Positions 1-7,278 of a DNA stretch of 18,283 bases are shown here, piece by piece. The notes beneath the pieces were generated by a model. The model saw only the letters and a program-made list of their open reading frames with translations, was not told where the DNA came from and searched no databases. Position 1 is the first letter of the stretch. Each line of letters begins with the position of its first letter. Location: NCBI GenBank assembly GCA_964517075.1, contig CAZFAT010000385.1:1-18283 (forward strand), given 5' to 3'. This DNA comes from CAZFAT01 sp964517075. GTDB lineage: Bacteria; Acidobacteriota; Vicinamibacteria; Vicinamibacterales; SCN-69-37. Both the position numbers and the translations under genes were made by a program.

Positions 1-201
1 AGGCAGCCTGAAGGGGACACGACATGTCGAAATGCGAGCGATGGGCCACTGGCTCAGGTGCACCTGGGTCATTGACCCATCGCTCAGGAAAAGGCATACC
101 TCAAGGCCTGCCTGTCGCCACGTCGCGCTCCACGCGTCGGCGAGTCAAAACTTGGACCTTCCGGCGTCCGCTGTACTGGCCGCACCGCCCGGATTTGCCG
201 C
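1..201. other. Left-edge region without a recognisable gene
   Basis: No reading frame here on either strand looks like a real protein; the open frames are arginine-rich products of the base composition. The only structure I can point to is a 15-bp inverted repeat at 65-79 (arms TGGGTCA and TGACCCA around a single T), listed separately. The segment leads into the histidine-kinase relic that begins at about 202. Confidence 0.5.
65..79. promoter_or_regulatory. 15-bp perfect inverted repeat, possible operator
   Basis: TGGGTCA, T, TGACCCA: two perfect 7-base arms around one base. This size and symmetry suit a dimeric transcription-factor site, but the only gene nearby is the kinase relic at 202-540. 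It could be a leftover operator of that lost gene or chance in a GC-rich sequence. No regulator gene lies in the window. Confidence 0.25.
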
Positions 202-540
202 ATGACGCTCCGCTCGCACCTCCTGTGGTTGACGCTCGTTCCGGCCCTCGACACGGCGCTCGCCGTCTCGAGGCGTTCCACCGCGAAGCCACGCGGATCC
301 TCGCACGCAGCCGCCGCTCGCCGCCCTGGGCACCGCGCTGGTCCTCGCCGCGCGGCTGGCCGGCCGTATCAGTCGGCCGATCGTCTCGCTGGCGGCCGCG
401 GCCACGGACCTGGGGCGCGGCCGCGCGCGCGCGAGGCCGGCTTCGACGCGCATCTGACCAAGCCGGTGGCACCCGACGAGCTCAGCCAATTCATCGTGGC
501 GAAGATGCGCGCAGCCGTCGCGGTGGTCGCGGAGCGGTAG
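202..540 (+). pseudogene. Relic of a hybrid sensor histidine kinase (N-terminus, HAMP and receiver tail in different frames)
   Basis: About 340 bases hold four recognisable pieces of one protein type in the right order but in different frames. An ATG at 202 starts MTLRSHLLWLTLVPAL, a typical first membrane helix. From 264 another frame reads RLEAFHREATRILARS, like the start of a periplasmic sensor region. From 323 the third frame reads ALGTALVLAARLAGRISRP then IVSLAAAATDLGRG, a second membrane helix running into a HAMP domain. From about 427 the first frame ends with AGFDAHLTKPVAPDEL, the conserved Lys-Pro C-terminal end of a receiver domain, and stops at 540. The sensor body, the DHp/ATPase domain and most of the receiver are missing. 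Such kinases are normally well over 500 residues, so this is a dead gene with at least two internal deletions plus frameshifts. The identification is by motif recognition; the original ligand cannot be told. Confidence 0.7.
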
Positions 541-580
541 GGCGGTCGCGCCCTCCGCCCGGGGGCGCGCGTGCGCGCGA

Positions 581-2380
581 TCACCGCGACGTGCCGACGG
601 TCAAATCCTGGACGCGGCTCTCGCCGTCCGCCAGCGTGATCGACAATGCCGCCGTCGCGAGCTGACTCAGAAACGTCTCGTCGGACAGGTCCGACGGACT
701 GACGTCGGTGAGCGCGGCCAGGTGATAACTGCCGGGCGGCAGGTTCGCAAACCGAAACGACCCATCGGTGGCGGTGCGGACTGGCGCGGGCACTCTCCGT
801 GCGCCCCGCCGCCAGAATCGCTGGTCAATCGAGAAGACCACGATGTAGTAGCCAGGCGCCGGCCGGCCGGACGCGTCACGCAGCCGGCCCGACAGCTCGC
901 CCGGCCGATCCGTGAAGGTGACCACGACTTCGGTGGGAGTCAGGCCGGCGATCAGGTCCACGAAGGAATCCGACGCGTCGTGGCCGTTCAGCATCGCGGA
1001 CTTCACGTGCCAGGCCGGGCCGGCGGCTGGTTGGCCGGCGAGCGACACCTGCAGGCGGTATCGGCCGGGCTCGACCGCTGAAATCGCAAAGGTGCCATCG
1101 GGGAGCGCCGTCGTCGTCTGCACGCCGCCCGGCTTCTCGGGGACCAGCGTCACACGCACACCGCTGAGGTCCGTGGGCCGTGCCATGGTCGTCGCGTCAA
1201 ACACCGTGCGGCCGGTGAGCGCGACGGACGTGGCGCCTCCAGGCTGAAGCCGCAGGACGAGATCCACGAGATCCCGGCCGTTGACGGTGATGTCCATCGT
1301 GGCGGAGGCCTCGCCGGCCCGGGCACTCAAGGTGTACACGCCCGGGCGAAGGCCATTCATGGAGAACGTGCCATCGGGAGAGGGTCGTGAAAGCGTGCCG
1401 AAGCCGTCGAAAAAGCTCACCCTCGCTCCGGAGGCCGGTCGTCCATCGAGGCCGACGACGGTGGCGGCAATCTTCGCGGTCGGGTATCGCGACAGCGCCA
1501 GATCGATGCCCGTGCGCTCTTCGCCTCGCGCAAGCGTGATGGGAATCGCCGTGGCCGGTGTCGACGCGCCGGGGTAGAACACGGGGCCATACGCCAGGGT
1601 CTGGCCGATCGGCGGTGGGCTCGCGGGCGCCGTGCCTGCCAGCGACCCCTCGACGCCGCCCTCGGCGAGCTGGAGCTGCTGTCGCGCCCAGCGGATCTCA
1701 GCCGGCGTCACCTCACGAGCGTCCTCGGTCGCGCCGCCCGGCTGACAGTCCTGTGGCACGGCCAGGTAGCCGCCAGGAGGATAGGCGCACACCACGAACT
1801 CGCCCGGCGGCAGTCCCCACGCGCGGTACATTCCGCGAGCATCGGAGTTCGGCCAGGCGCCCCCGACGGGCGTGAGCGTTCGCTCGCCGTTGGCCATCCG
1901 ATGATGCATGACCAGGATGGGAGAGTTCGCCACGGGCTGGCCCGCGTCGTCGGACACGTGTCCCGAAATGACGGATCCTGGCTGAAGGGCGAGCCGAAGG
2001 TCGGCCACCTGCTGGCCGGCCTCGAGGGAGATGGGCTGGCCAGAGCCGCGGCCGGCCACAGTCTGGCCGTAGGCCGTGGGGAGATAGGACGGCTTCGATG
2101 CCGTGACGGTGAACGTGCCCGGAAGGAGCGCGGCGAACGCGAAGCGCCCGGCGTCATCGGTGACGACCTGAAGGCCTGGCTGCAGCTCGGTGGAGCGAAG
2201 GGTCACGACGGCCCGGGCGATGGGGCGCCCGGCGGGCTCGTCGGTGGTGACGACTCCGGAGATCGAGGCGGTGCCGCGCGCGATGGAGGTCACATCGCGC
2301 GGCGCCTGCTGAGCCGCCATCGACAGCAGCGTCATGAACAACACTCCGGCGATCTTTCCGGCGCGACCGGCGTCTGCCAT
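581..2380 (-). CDS. Exported protein with repeated carboxypeptidase-regulatory-like beta modules
   Basis: A 599-residue protein. Residues 1-24 form a signal peptide (hydrophobic core AGVLFMTLLSMAAQ). The rest is a string of transthyretin-like carboxypeptidase-regulatory modules at about residues 38-110, 130-200, 290-370, 385-450 and 500-580. Each has the pattern ISGVV...GRPIARAVVTL...DDAGRFAFAALLPGTFTVTA. There is no peptidase catalytic domain and no TonB-dependent barrel, so it is probably a periplasmic or surface binding/scaffold protein; its ligand is unknown. I chose ATG at 2380, which has GAGGTG five bases upstream; a GTG one codon earlier is also possible. It lies 51 bp downstream of the paralogous gene at 2432-4324 on the same strand, so the pair is likely one transcript. 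Its last module (VTFTDRPGELSGRLRDASG) matches the same position in the neighbour, which indicates tandem duplication. Confidence 0.85.
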   Translation of the reverse strand: MADAGRAGKIAGVLFMTLLSMAAQQAPRDVTSIARGTASISGVVTTDEPAGRPIARAVVTLRSTELQPGLQVVTDDAGRFAFAALLPGTFTVTASKPSYLPTAYGQTVAGRGSGQPISLEAGQQVADLRLALQPGSVISGHVSDDAGQPVANSPILVMHHRMANGERTLTPVGGAWPNSDARGMYRAWGLPPGEFVVCAYPPGGYLAVPQDCQPGGATEDAREVTPAEIRWARQQLQLAEGGVEGSLAGTAPASPPPIGQTLAYGPVFYPGASTPATAIPITLARGEERTGIDLALSRYPTAKIAATVVGLDGRPASGARVSFFDGFGTLSRPSPDGTFSMNGLRPGVYTLSARAGEASATMDITVNGRDLVDLVLRLQPGGATSVALTGRTVFDATTMARPTDLSGVRVTLVPEKPGGVQTTTALPDGTFAISAVEPGRYRLQVSLAGQPAAGPAWHVKSAMLNGHDASDSFVDLIAGLTPTEVVVTFTDRPGELSGRLRDASGRPAPGYYIVVFSIDQRFWRRGARRVPAPVRTATDGSFRFANLPPGSYHLAALTDVSPSDLSDETFLSQLATAALSITLADGESRVQDLTVGTSR

Positions 2381-2431
2381 CACATCACCTCGTTGTCCCG
2401 TCGCCTTGAAGTGCCCGCTCGTCGTTCGCGC

Positions 2432-4324
2432 TTACCGCTGGCGCAGGTCGCGCCGGGTGGAAGTGCCGCTGGCGAGCGACACGCGCGTGGCGCCTGCAGC
2501 CAGCGTCCCTACCACGGACTCCTCGAGCCAGTCCTCCAGCAGATCGATGCTGGCCGCGGCGATCAGGTAGTCACCCGGTGGGATGTGGCTGAACTCGTAC
2601 GCTCCGGTCTGGGCGACCGCAACCGTCTGCGCGGCGGCGGCGGGCAGCCCGTTCTGCAGCCAGGTCTGATAGTCAGCGGGGAAGACGAAGACCGCCGCAT
2701 CCGGATCGGGCCGGCCGCTGCCGTCGGTCACGACGCCCGAGAGCGTCGTCGGGCGGTCGGTGAAGGTCACGACAATGCCCGAGGCGTCCAGCCCATCGAG
2801 CACCAGAGGCGACCGGAAGAGATCGCGCCCTTCCACGGTGGCGGACTTGAAGTACCAGCCCGCGGGCGGTTTGAAATTGCTCGCGATGTTGGGCACATAG
2901 GTCCCCGGCGGCACGCCTTCCCGCATGAACTCCCAGTCGGCGGTGACGCGCGTCTCGGCAATGGGCCCGGCGCCAAACGCCAACGGCCACGGCGGTTGAA
3001 ACCAGGCGCCCAGCGGCGCCTGAAACTGCCGCGGCATGGGTGGCGGACGGGTGCCCTCCAGCACAACGCGCCCCCGGAGCGCGGCGCCGCGCCGCAAGGT
3101 GAGTGGCACGTGCACGGGCGCGGCATCGACCGAGATCGGGGCCTCGGCCCACAGCGACGGTTCGGCGGGCAGGTCGTTCAGGAGGCTCGTGTTCCTCGAC
3201 GGCATGCGCCAGGACTGCACGACATAGGCCCCCGCCGCCACCGCCGGAAACGTGAACCCTCCGGCGGCATCGGTGATCGCCACGGCCGCCTCGAAGCTCC
3301 GTTCAAGAGGAGTGTGCGCGGCGAAGTCGGGGATCAGGTGGACCGCGTAGTTGGCCGCGGGTCCATCGGGCGCGACGAGGGTGCCATGCACGGGCGAGGT
3401 GATGACGGGACGCATCTGCACGTTGACATCGGTCCGCTCCTCACCGACCCCGATCTCGATCACCGCAGCTCCCGCGAGCGCCGTCGCGCCCGGATGGAAG
3501 GTGGTGGGGTAGGTGACGAGACGGTCGTCCGCACGAACAGCGAGCGGCAGCTGCCCGGCCAGCGTATTGAGACCTCCCGGCAACACGAGGAAATCTCCTG
3601 CCCGCACGCCGGATCTCGACGACATGCCACGACCAGTGATCGCGGACGCCCCTGAAGCACGAAGTGCGGCCTCTGCGGACTGGTCGAGTGCCGTTCGGCC
3701 CACTCGGGCGACCGTCATCCCGGCCGGCACCGAGACGACGTACTCGCCGGGTGGGATGTTGGATCGGCTGTACGCGCCCCGATCGTCGGTCCGGTTACCG
3801 TAATCGTAAACGCGCAGCTCGACGCGGCCGTTGGTGACGATGCGTTTGCTGATGAGGACGTTGACGCCAGACACGGGAGCGCCCGTCTCGTCCGTGACCA
3901 AACCGGCGATGATGCTGCCTCGCCAGAGGCGCAGCACGACCCCACCCGCCCGCTGTCCTTCGCCGAGCACGAACGGCTGGGTTGGTCCCAGAGGCCGCCG
4001 CTGTCCGTAGCCGCCCAGCAGGTATCCGGGCGCGGCCGGCCAGAACGTGTAGCTGCCGCCGGGGAGACCGCGGAAAAGGAAGTGGCCGTCTGCGTCGGTG
4101 ATGACCGGCGGGGGGCCCTCCGCGGCGGAGGGGACAGGCCGCGCACCGGTCACGGTCAGCGTGACGGTTGCGCGGGGGATTGGCCTGTTCGTCTCGCCAT
4201 CGACCACCTGGCCAAGGATGAAGCCTTCCCGCACCTGCCGATCGGTGCCGCCGCGCACGACGGCCGAAAGCGGGAGGAGGAGCAGCGTCCCGACTAGCAG
4301 ACCCACCCAGGATCGTTGAGGCAT
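2432..4324 (-). CDS. Exported protein with carboxypeptidase-regulatory-like beta modules, paralogue of the downstream gene
   Basis: A 630-residue protein starting at ATG 4324 (MPQRSWVGLLVGTLLLLPLS, a clear signal peptide). The frame is open further upstream to 4450, but that part reads as non-coding arginine-rich sequence, so the start before the signal peptide is preferred; no strong ribosome site is visible. Modules follow the same plan as the neighbour: ILGQVVDGETNRPIPRATVT near residue 35, then GSIIAGLVTDETGAPVSGVN near 140, a GEERTDVNVQM linker, and VTFTDRPTTLSGVVTDGSG near the C-terminus. No enzymatic motif is visible. It is the first gene of the minus-strand pair and is divergent from the PHP gene at 4515. 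Function is unknown; in this group of bacteria such proteins are exported and may bind substrates at the cell surface. That role is inference. Confidence 0.85.
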   Translation of the reverse strand: MPQRSWVGLLVGTLLLLPLSAVVRGGTDRQVREGFILGQVVDGETNRPIPRATVTLTVTGARPVPSAAEGPPPVITDADGHFLFRGLPGGSYTFWPAAPGYLLGGYGQRRPLGPTQPFVLGEGQRAGGVVLRLWRGSIIAGLVTDETGAPVSGVNVLISKRIVTNGRVELRVYDYGNRTDDRGAYSRSNIPPGEYVVSVPAGMTVARVGRTALDQSAEAALRASGASAITGRGMSSRSGVRAGDFLVLPGGLNTLAGQLPLAVRADDRLVTYPTTFHPGATALAGAAVIEIGVGEERTDVNVQMRPVITSPVHGTLVAPDGPAANYAVHLIPDFAAHTPLERSFEAAVAITDAAGGFTFPAVAAGAYVVQSWRMPSRNTSLLNDLPAEPSLWAEAPISVDAAPVHVPLTLRRGAALRGRVVLEGTRPPPMPRQFQAPLGAWFQPPWPLAFGAGPIAETRVTADWEFMREGVPPGTYVPNIASNFKPPAGWYFKSATVEGRDLFRSPLVLDGLDASGIVVTFTDRPTTLSGVVTDGSGRPDPDAAVFVFPADYQTWLQNGLPAAAAQTVAVAQTGAYEFSHIPPGDYLIAAASIDLLEDWLEESVVGTLAAGATRVSLASGTSTRRDLRQR

Positions 4325-4354
4325 GAGCACGACCACGCGGCGGTGGCCAGGGCG

Positions 4355-4360
4355 ATTGTA
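4355..4360 (-). promoter_or_regulatory. Possible -10 box for the minus-strand beta-protein operon
   Basis: On the minus strand this reads TACAAT, five of six bases of the TATAAT consensus, about 31 bases upstream of the ATG at 4324. Transcription would start near 4348. No good -35 box is found at the usual distance, so support is limited. Confidence 0.35.
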
Positions 4361-4455
4361 GCCAGATGGGCGCGGGCGCCGGCAGCAATTTTGATTGTGT
4401 CGAGGCAACAAGAACCAGTGCCTGCCCGGTCGTTCACATCGTCGTAACACACCCG

Positions 4456-4464
4456 TGGCACAAT
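4456..4464 (+). promoter_or_regulatory. Possible extended -10 promoter for the PHP gene
   Basis: TGG directly followed by CACAAT resembles an extended -10 element (TGN plus four of six TATAAT bases). A TTCACA at 4433-4438 is a -35-like word but sits 20 bases away, longer than usual. If real, transcription starts near 4471, at the foot of the hairpin at 4469-4490. Confidence 0.35.
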
Positions 4465-4468
4465 CGGC

Positions 4469-4490
4469 CGCGCCGGCCTCGGCCGGCGCG
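4469..4490 (+). repeat. Perfect 10-bp inverted repeat in the PHP gene leader
   Basis: The arms CGCGCCGGCC and GGCCGGCGCG are separated by only TC, giving a very stable GC hairpin. It ends eight bases before the Shine-Dalgarno at 4498 and would lie at the extreme 5' end of the predicted mRNA. It may protect the transcript or tune translation. A smaller hairpin sits at the same relative place before the gene at 15587. Confidence 0.6.
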
Positions 4491-4514
4491 TCTCGTCAGG
4501 AAAGGATTCCGCTC

Positions 4515-5993
4515 GTGCCCACTGCCACGTTCCCTCGTCCGTCTCTCAGGGTGTCCCTCCGGCTGATCCTGCTGGCCGCGCTCACGGCCGGCGGGGCGGC
4601 GGTCGCGGTGTCGCAGACGGAGGCCCCCGCGTGGCTCGCCGGCGATTCGCACATCCACAGCCACTGGAGCCCCGGATACGATCGCGCCGTCAATCCGCCA
4701 GCGCCGATCAAGGGCGGCGACGCGCGCTACTCCACGCCGGTCAACGCGCAGAAGGCCAAGGATTTCGGCCTGAGCTGGATGGTCACGACCGACCACGGCG
4801 GCCCCCATCACTCCAAGCTCAACCTCGCGCACGCCTATGCGGAGCTGGGCGAGTCGCGGCGGGCCGTTCCGCAGGTGCTCCAGTTCTACGGCATGGAGTT
4901 CAACATGCCGGCGATGGACCATCACACGCTGATCATGCCGAACACGGAAGACGAGTGGAAAACGCTGTTCAACATCGAGAGCCAGTTCGACCGGAACGAC
5001 GCGTGGCCGGCCGATCCGTCGCGCAACACCGAGGCGTTCGCCGCCAAAGCGCTGGCCTACATGAACAGCCTGCCGCGCCTGCCGCTGATGTTCGCCAACC
5101 ATCCGTCCCGCTCGGCGAAGGGGATTAGCGTCTACGGCTCGGACGAACCGCGGGAGTTCCGGAACAACAACGACCTGGCGCCGGCCATCTATCGCGGCAT
5201 GGAGGGCGCGCCCGGACATCAGGCGGGCACGCTCGCCCGCGACGGCGCAGTGAGGCGGGACGCCAAGGAGCAGCCAACGGGCAACCGCGGCGGCTACGGC
5301 AACGCCGCCGCCCGCACGTTCGGCGGCTTCGACCAGATGACCGCCATCGTCGGTGGGCTGTGGGACTCGATGCTGGGCGAAGGCCGGCGGTTCTGGATCG
5401 TGGCGACGTCGGATTCGCACGTGCATTACACGGATGGGGGGTCGGACTTCTGGCCGGGCGAGTTCCAGAAGACTTACGTTCACGCCCGCCGCACCTACGA
5501 CGACATCCTCAACGGCCTGCGGGCGGGCCGTATCTTCGTCGTCGCCGGCGACCTGATCAACGCGCTCGAGGTCACGGCGCGGAGCGCCCAGGGCGCCGCC
5601 TCAGTGGGCGAGTCCCTGGCCGCGCGGCCGGGCGAGGCCGTGCAGGTCGAAATCCGGTTCGGCGTCCCTAGCCGGCCGAACAGCCGCGGCGATCGGCCCT
5701 CGGTGGCGCGCGTGGACCTGATCGCCGGAGACGTTCGCGGGCCGGCCGCCGATCGCACGCTGGACAAGAACGACACGACGCGCGTCGTGGCGCGATTCAC
5801 CGCGAAGGACTGGCAGTGTGCGGCCGGGACCTGCACCATCATGACGTCGCTGCCCAACGGGGCGCGGAACGGCTACCTGCGAGTCCGCGGCACCAGCACC
5901 ATGGATGCCGAGCCGCCCATGGACACGGCTGGCGAAGACCCGTGGACCGATCTCTGGTTCTACTCGAACCCAATCTTTGTCACGGCGCCGTGA
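4515..5993 (+). CDS. Exported PHP-superfamily metal-dependent phosphoesterase-like protein
   Basis: A 492-residue protein. The GTG at 4515 is chosen because AGGAAAGGA (4498-4506) lies eight bases upstream and the next residues form a signal peptide (LRVSLRLILLAALTAGGAA, about residues 11-29). Metal-ligand motifs of the PHP fold follow in order: GDSHIHSH (H46, H48), TTDHGG (D93, H94), GMEF (E128), a histidine pair at 136-137, NHP (H196) and ATSDSHVH (D300, H302, H304). PHP proteins bind two or three metal ions and hydrolyse phosphoesters; here the enzyme would act outside the cytoplasm, on an unknown substrate. The roughly 140 residues after the PHP core look like a beta domain. It is transcribed divergently from the beta-module operon at 2432-4324, so a link in function is possible but unproven. 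Related annotations include DUF3604-type proteins. Confidence 0.82.
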   Translation: MPTATFPRPSLRVSLRLILLAALTAGGAAVAVSQTEAPAWLAGDSHIHSHWSPGYDRAVNPPAPIKGGDARYSTPVNAQKAKDFGLSWMVTTDHGGPHHSKLNLAHAYAELGESRRAVPQVLQFYGMEFNMPAMDHHTLIMPNTEDEWKTLFNIESQFDRNDAWPADPSRNTEAFAAKALAYMNSLPRLPLMFANHPSRSAKGISVYGSDEPREFRNNNDLAPAIYRGMEGAPGHQAGTLARDGAVRRDAKEQPTGNRGGYGNAAARTFGGFDQMTAIVGGLWDSMLGEGRRFWIVATSDSHVHYTDGGSDFWPGEFQKTYVHARRTYDDILNGLRAGRIFVVAGDLINALEVTARSAQGAASVGESLAARPGEAVQVEIRFGVPSRPNSRGDRPSVARVDLIAGDVRGPAADRTLDKNDTTRVVARFTAKDWQCAAGTCTIMTSLPNGARNGYLRVRGTSTMDAEPPMDTAGEDPWTDLWFYSNPIFVTAP

Positions 5994-6095
5994 CGACGAC
6001 GGCGCTGCAGAGAGCCTTGCCGCTGCGGCGGTAGGCGTGCGGCTGGCTTCGCCATCGATCGGTTGATGACGACGCGACAGTCAGGGGAGTGATGC

Positions 6096-6121
6096 GGCCG
6101 CGGGGCGGGCGCCCCGCGGCC
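6096..6121 (+). terminator. Hairpin downstream of the PHP gene, probable terminator
   Basis: An 11-bp stem (6096-6106 with 6111-6121) built of GGCCGCGGGGC and its complement, with a four-base GGGC loop. It begins about 100 bases after the PHP stop codon. No T-tract follows, so it may block transcription by structure or together with Rho. Together with the next hairpin it separates two convergent genes. Confidence 0.45.
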
Positions 6122-6131
6122 CGAGTGAGTC

Positions 6132-6159
6132 GCCCGCCAGCCGGTGACGGCTGGCGGGC
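6132..6159 (-). terminator. Hairpin just downstream of the Lmo0937-family gene, probable terminator
   Basis: A perfect 12-bp stem (6132-6143 with 6148-6159, GCCCGCCAGCCG and its complement) with a four-base loop. It begins four bases after the stop of the minus-strand gene at 6164. No T-tract follows on the minus strand. Read from the plus strand the loop is GTGA, a stable GNRA type, so the structure could act in both directions. Confidence 0.5.
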
Positions 6160-6163
6160 AGGG

Positions 6164-6313
6164 TCATATGGTCCGCCGCCCGCTAACCAGGCCGACGAGG
6201 AACAGCACGATCGCCACGACGAGCAACACGTGGATGAACGCGCCGACCGTGTAGCCGCTGACCAGGCCGAGCAGCCACATGACCAGCAGAATGACCGCGA
6301 TGGTGTACAGCAT
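6164..6313 (-). CDS. Small two-helix membrane protein, Lmo0937 family
   Basis: A 49-residue protein, MLYTIAVILLVMWLLGLVSG followed by YTVGAFIHVLLVVAIVLFLV and a short basic tail GLVSGRRTI. It is two membrane helices joined by the conserved Gly-Tyr-x-x-Gly-x-Phe-Ile-His turn, the pattern of the Lmo0937/DUF5670 family, whose members are about 45-55 residues long. The start is fixed by AGAAGGAGAA (6318-6327 on the minus strand) four bases before the ATG at 6313; a longer in-frame reading upstream is arginine-rich and not credible. The molecular role of the family is unknown; members often occur near stress genes. It is a single gene here, convergent with the PHP gene and divergent from the ABC operon. 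Confidence 0.85.
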   Translation of the reverse strand: MLYTIAVILLVMWLLGLVSGYTVGAFIHVLLVVAIVLFLVGLVSGRRTI

Positions 6314-6585
6314 GGCCTTCTCCTTCTGAAAACAACGTCCCCGCACGGCCCCGTGCGCCATCGGCACTGGCACGTTCGCCCGCCCTCTACTGCAATCTGC
6401 AAGCCAGCCTGGCTGGATCGATGGTTCGATCCGACGCGACGGCCGCCCGGTCCGCGGCGAGCCAGCGCCCGGCGCGAGCCACCGCAAGGGCACAGATCAG
6501 GTGCCGCGTTGCCCACGTTCCACGCCCCCGCGAGACCGAGGCGACCGCGAGCCTCCTCGTTCGAGACCCGGCATACGATCGCTGC
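6314..6585. other. Divergent intergenic region between the small membrane gene and the ABC operon
   Basis: No coding region is visible in these 272 bases. It carries the Shine-Dalgarno of the minus-strand gene at its left end, a 7-bp inverted repeat GGATCGA/TCGATCC (6415-6421 and 6426-6432) around TGGT, and the -10-like box of the ABC operon at its right end. Confidence 0.5.
6574..6579 (+). promoter_or_regulatory. -10 box of a likely leaderless promoter for the ABC operon
   Basis: TACGAT (a TANNNT box) ends six bases before the ATG at 6586. No Shine-Dalgarno is visible upstream of that ATG. This spacing places the transcription start at or next to the A of ATG, as in leaderless mRNAs. The gene at 12432 has the same arrangement. 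Confidence 0.45.
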
Positions 6586-7278
6586 ATGCCGGTCGTCGCG
6601 GCGGAGGCGCTCGAGAAGACCTACATCGGCGGCGCCGCGCCCGTGCACGCGCTGCGTGGGGTGTCGTTCACCCTCGAGTCGGGCGACTTCGTCGCCGTGA
6701 TGGGGCCATCGGGCTGCGGCAAGTCCACCCTGCTGCACCTCTGCGGGGCTATGGACCGCCCGTCGGCCGGGCGCATCGCGATCAACGGCCAGGACCTGGC
6801 CGCGCTCGACGATCACCGGCTGACGCGCGTGCGCCGCGAACAGGTCGGTTTCGTCTTCCAGTTCTTCAACCTGCTGCCGACACTCACCCTGGCTGACAAC
6901 ATCGCGCTGCCGTGCCTGCTGGCCGGCATGGCCGCGGGCGAGGCTGACGCGCGCGCCCGGGTTCTGGCCGATCGCGTCGGCATCGTGCACCGGCTGCCGC
7001 ACTACCCGCAGCAGGTCTCCGGCGGCGAGCTGCAGCGCGCCGCCATCGCCCGCGCCCTCGTCCACCGCCCCGTCCTCGTCGTCGCCGACGAACCCACGGG
7101 CAACCTGGACTCGGACAACGGCGCGGTGGTCATGACGCTCCTCGCCGAGCTGAACCGCGAGCTGGGCGTGACCGTGCTGCTCGCCACCCACGCGGTGGAT
7201 GTCGCGGCCGCGGCCCACCGCACGATCCACATGCGCGACGGTCAGCTCGTGGACGCGCCGGCGGCCGTTGGCGCATGA
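6586..7278 (+). CDS. ABC transporter ATP-binding protein, LolD/MacB type
   Basis: A 230-residue cytoplasmic ATPase of normal length for the LolD/MacB/FtsE group. All nucleotide-binding motifs are intact: Walker A GPSGCGKST at residues 40-48, Q-loop Gln92 in FQFFNLLP, signature VSGGE at 144-148, Walker B LVVADEP at 164-170 with catalytic Glu169, and switch His202. ATP hydrolysis would drive the FtsX-like permease encoded next, whose ATG overlaps this stop codon (ATGA at 7275-7278), so the two are translationally coupled. The ATG at 6586 is chosen because the preceding in-frame codons lack family similarity and a TACGAT box sits six bases upstream. It is the first gene of an operon with an AttH-like protein, which suggests export or extraction of a lipid-linked or envelope substrate. 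Confidence 0.93.
   Translation: MPVVAAEALEKTYIGGAAPVHALRGVSFTLESGDFVAVMGPSGCGKSTLLHLCGAMDRPSAGRIAINGQDLAALDDHRLTRVRREQVGFVFQFFNLLPTLTLADNIALPCLLAGMAAGEADARARVLADRVGIVHRLPHYPQQVSGGELQRAAIARALVHRPVLVVADEPTGNLDSDNGAVVMTLLAELNRELGVTVLLATHAVDVAAAAHRTIHMRDGQLVDAPAAVGA

Noticed and set aside
1901..3655. A plus-strand 584-residue open frame opposite the beta-module genes
   Set aside because: It spans two separate well-supported minus-strand genes and the gap between them, and reads as Gly/Arg/His-rich antisense sequence.
6132..6159. Classical Rho-independent terminator
   Set aside because: The stem is excellent but no T-tract follows on either strand, so only a structure-based or Rho-aided terminator is claimed.
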